Shown piece after piece: positions 62,688-64,000 of a stretch of 64,000 bases of DNA. Under the pieces are notes generated by a model. The model saw nothing but the letters and a program-made list of their open reading frames with translations, had not been told where the DNA came from and did no database searches. The stretch comes from Actinobacteria bacterium OV450 (GTDB lineage Bacteria > Actinomycetota > Actinomycetes > Streptomycetales > Streptomycetaceae). The stretch lies in NCBI GenBank assembly GCA_001298555.1, contig LJCW01000208.1, positions 1-64,000 on the forward strand, given 5' to 3'. The position numbers and the translations under genes were made by a program. Each line of letters opens with the position of its first letter. Position 1 is the stretch's first letter.

Positions 62688-63875
62688 TCAGCTCTTCGTG
62701 GTACAGGCGGTACGGGCGGGGCGCGGCATGTAGACGAGGGCCTCGGTGGCCGCGAAGCGCAGGACGAAGGTGGTGACCAGGGCGAGGGCGGTGGCGGGCA
62801 GCACCTGCATGCCCAGCCGCCCGACGAACAGGGCGATCAACGGGATGCGCAGCAGCAGGTCGGCGTTGGCCAGCAGGGCGAACCGCCCGACCCGGTCCGC
62901 CCAGTGCCGGTGGCGGCGCCGGTTGCGGAAGAGCAGGGCTTCGACGAGGGCGAAGTTCCAGAGCACCCCGGCCTGGTTGGCGGCGATCTCGGCCGGCAGG
63001 TAGTGCACCCCGGCGTGCGTGAGCAGCCACAGCGCGATCAGGTTCGGGACGAAGCCGGAGAGCCCGATCAGCCCGAAGCCGATCATCCGGGCGGGCGGGG
63101 TCGAGGAGCGCAGGACGGCGAGGTGGGCGAGGAAGCGCAGCCCCTCGCGGGCCCCGGACTTGGACGCTCCGCAGTGGCGGTCCTGGAAGACGAACGGCAC
63201 CTCGGCGACCCGGTCGGGGCGGCAGCGCACCGCCAGTTCCAGCAGGATCTTGTAGCCGAGGGGTGCGAGGGCGTCGGTGGTGACGAGCTGACGGCGGATG
63301 GCGAAGAAGCCGCTCATCGGGTCGCTGATCCCACGCAGGGCGCGTGGGAAGAGCCCCTTGGCGAGCCAGGTCGCGGCGCGCGAGACGGCGATGCGGTGGC
63401 TCCCGGCGAGTCCGGCGGGGCTTGCGCCGGGCAGGTAGCGGGAGGCGACGACGAGTCCGGCGCCGGTGCGTTCACCCGCGCCGACGAGCTCGGGCACCAG
63501 GTGGGGCGGGTGCTGGAGGTCGGCGTCCATGACGACGATCCAGTCGCCGTCCGCCCGCCTGACGCCTTCGACGACCGCGCCGCCGAGGCCGCCGTCCGCG
63601 CTCTCGCGGTGCAGGACGGCGACCGGGAAGGGCAGTTCGAGGGCGGCCTTCTCGATGACGGCCGGGGTGTCGTCCGTGGAGTCGTCCACGAACAGGACCT
63701 CGCAGGCCGGGCCGGTGGGGAGGGCGTCGGCGAGCCGGGCCAGCAACTCGCCGATGTTCCCCGCCTCGTTGAAGGTCGGGATGACGAGGGTGACGCTGCC
63801 CGCCGCCGGCCCCTCCTCCGCGAGGGAGCGTTCCGGATCGCTGAGGGCGCGCGGGGTCCGCAGGTCCTCGCTCAT
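62688..63875 (-). CDS. GT2 polyprenyl-phosphate glycosyltransferase fused to GtrA domain
   Basis: 395-aa membrane enzyme. GT2 domain (about 25-255): TLVIPTFNEAGNIGELLARL, CEVLFVDDSTDDTP, metal-binding VMDADLQHPP, GISDPMSGFFAIRR. GtrA domain (about 265-390) with four helices (IGFGLIGLSGFVPNLIALWL, LVTTFVLRFAATEALVYMP). It would transfer a sugar to polyprenyl phosphate and flip it outward. 6 nt after the partial upstream gene and 27 nt before the oxidase, so probably one operon. Confidence 0.92.
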   Translation of the reverse strand: MSEDLRTPRALSDPERSLAEEGPAAGSVTLVIPTFNEAGNIGELLARLADALPTGPACEVLFVDDSTDDTPAVIEKAALELPFPVAVLHRESADGGLGGAVVEGVRRADGDWIVVMDADLQHPPHLVPELVGAGERTGAGLVVASRYLPGASPAGLAGSHRIAVSRAATWLAKGLFPRALRGISDPMSGFFAIRRQLVTTDALAPLGYKILLELAVRCRPDRVAEVPFVFQDRHCGASKSGAREGLRFLAHLAVLRSSTPPARMIGFGLIGLSGFVPNLIALWLLTHAGVHYLPAEIAANQAGVLWNFALVEALLFRNRRRHRHWADRVGRFALLANADLLLRIPLIALFVGRLGMQVLPATALALVTTFVLRFAATEALVYMPRPARTACTTKS

Positions 63876-63881
63876 GGCGGA

Positions 63882-64000
63882 TCAGCTCCCACTCTGGCGG
63901 CCGGCGGAGTCGGTCCGGCGGATCTCGATGCGGTCCTCGCCGGAGCCGAAGACGGCCACCACGGCCGAATGCTCCAGCGCGGCCTTCACGTTGGGCAGGT
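63882..64000 (-). CDS. C-terminal end of a gene cut by the window edge
   Basis: The last 38 codons of a minus-strand gene, ending LPNVKAALEHSAVVAVFGSG and IRRTDSAGRQSGS. It stops 6 nt before the GT2-GtrA start, so it is likely translationally linked. GT2-GtrA genes are often next to GT-C (family 39-like) membrane glycosyltransferases, but this fragment is too short to assign. Confidence 0.6.
   Translation of the reverse strand, partial: LPNVKAALEHSAVVAVFGSGEDRIEIRRTDSAGRQSGS

Overview
The window is chromosomal DNA from a Streptomyces or very close relative. It is extremely GC-rich, uses many GTG starts, and its genes often overlap by a GTGA or ATGA tetramer. The gene content is typical: oxyR/ahpCD, GTP-dependent PEP carboxykinase, SpoIIE-type phosphatase, chitinase and a Streptomyces-style Tad locus. 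I see no tRNA, rRNA, CRISPR array, insertion sequence or prophage.

Layout. 1-13 kb holds an anti-sigma-type SpoIIE phosphatase (cut by the left edge), a class A penicillin-binding protein, an SPFH protein overlapping a small ribbon-helix-helix protein, a DUF2079 membrane protein, the divergent oxyR / ahpC-ahpD peroxide module, an AI-2E family permease and a secreted lysozyme-like protein with a long structured leader. 13-19 kb holds PhoH, undecaprenyl-diphosphate synthase, an aldo/keto reductase, a prepilin peptidase, DUF192 and SUKH proteins. 19-31 kb is accessory: a solitary sugar-binding lipoprotein, a class C beta-lactamase-like hydrolase, a polysaccharide deacetylase, a drug-efflux pump with its TetR repressor, a GDSL esterase, and a TetR/DUF1348/alpha-beta hydrolase group. 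31-42 kb is a Tad/Flp pilus locus on the minus strand: Zn-ribbon protein, CpaB, CpaE, two TadE, TadA, TadB, TadC, histidine kinase and response regulator form one tightly packed unit. Flp, a TadG-like protein, a lipoprotein and an OmpA-domain protein form a second. 42-46 kb holds a secreted chitinase with a DasR-type operator and a zinc carboxypeptidase. 46-50 kb is an IclR/RidA group divergent from a D-amino-acid dehydratase-like enzyme and an N-acyl-D-amino-acid deacylase. 50-57 kb is a mixture of small conserved genes, an AlaT-type aminotransferase, and a solute-binding protein followed by a possible remnant of a tellurite-resistance-type gene. 57-64 kb holds pckG, a hemolysin III family protein, a copper radical oxidase, a GT2-GtrA glycosyltransferase and the tail of another gene.

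How genes work together. The four Tad prepilin-like proteins share one peptidase cleavage motif, and the only A24 peptidase in the window lies about 14 kb away. The 46-50 kb group reads as one route from N-acyl-D-amino acids to keto acids, with RidA clearing the reactive imine. Regulation is unusually readable: near-perfect operators lie beside oxyR, both TetR genes, the IclR gene, the SPFH/RHH pair and the chitinase. Start codons were moved from the longest open frame wherever a ribosome-binding site and family length supported it.
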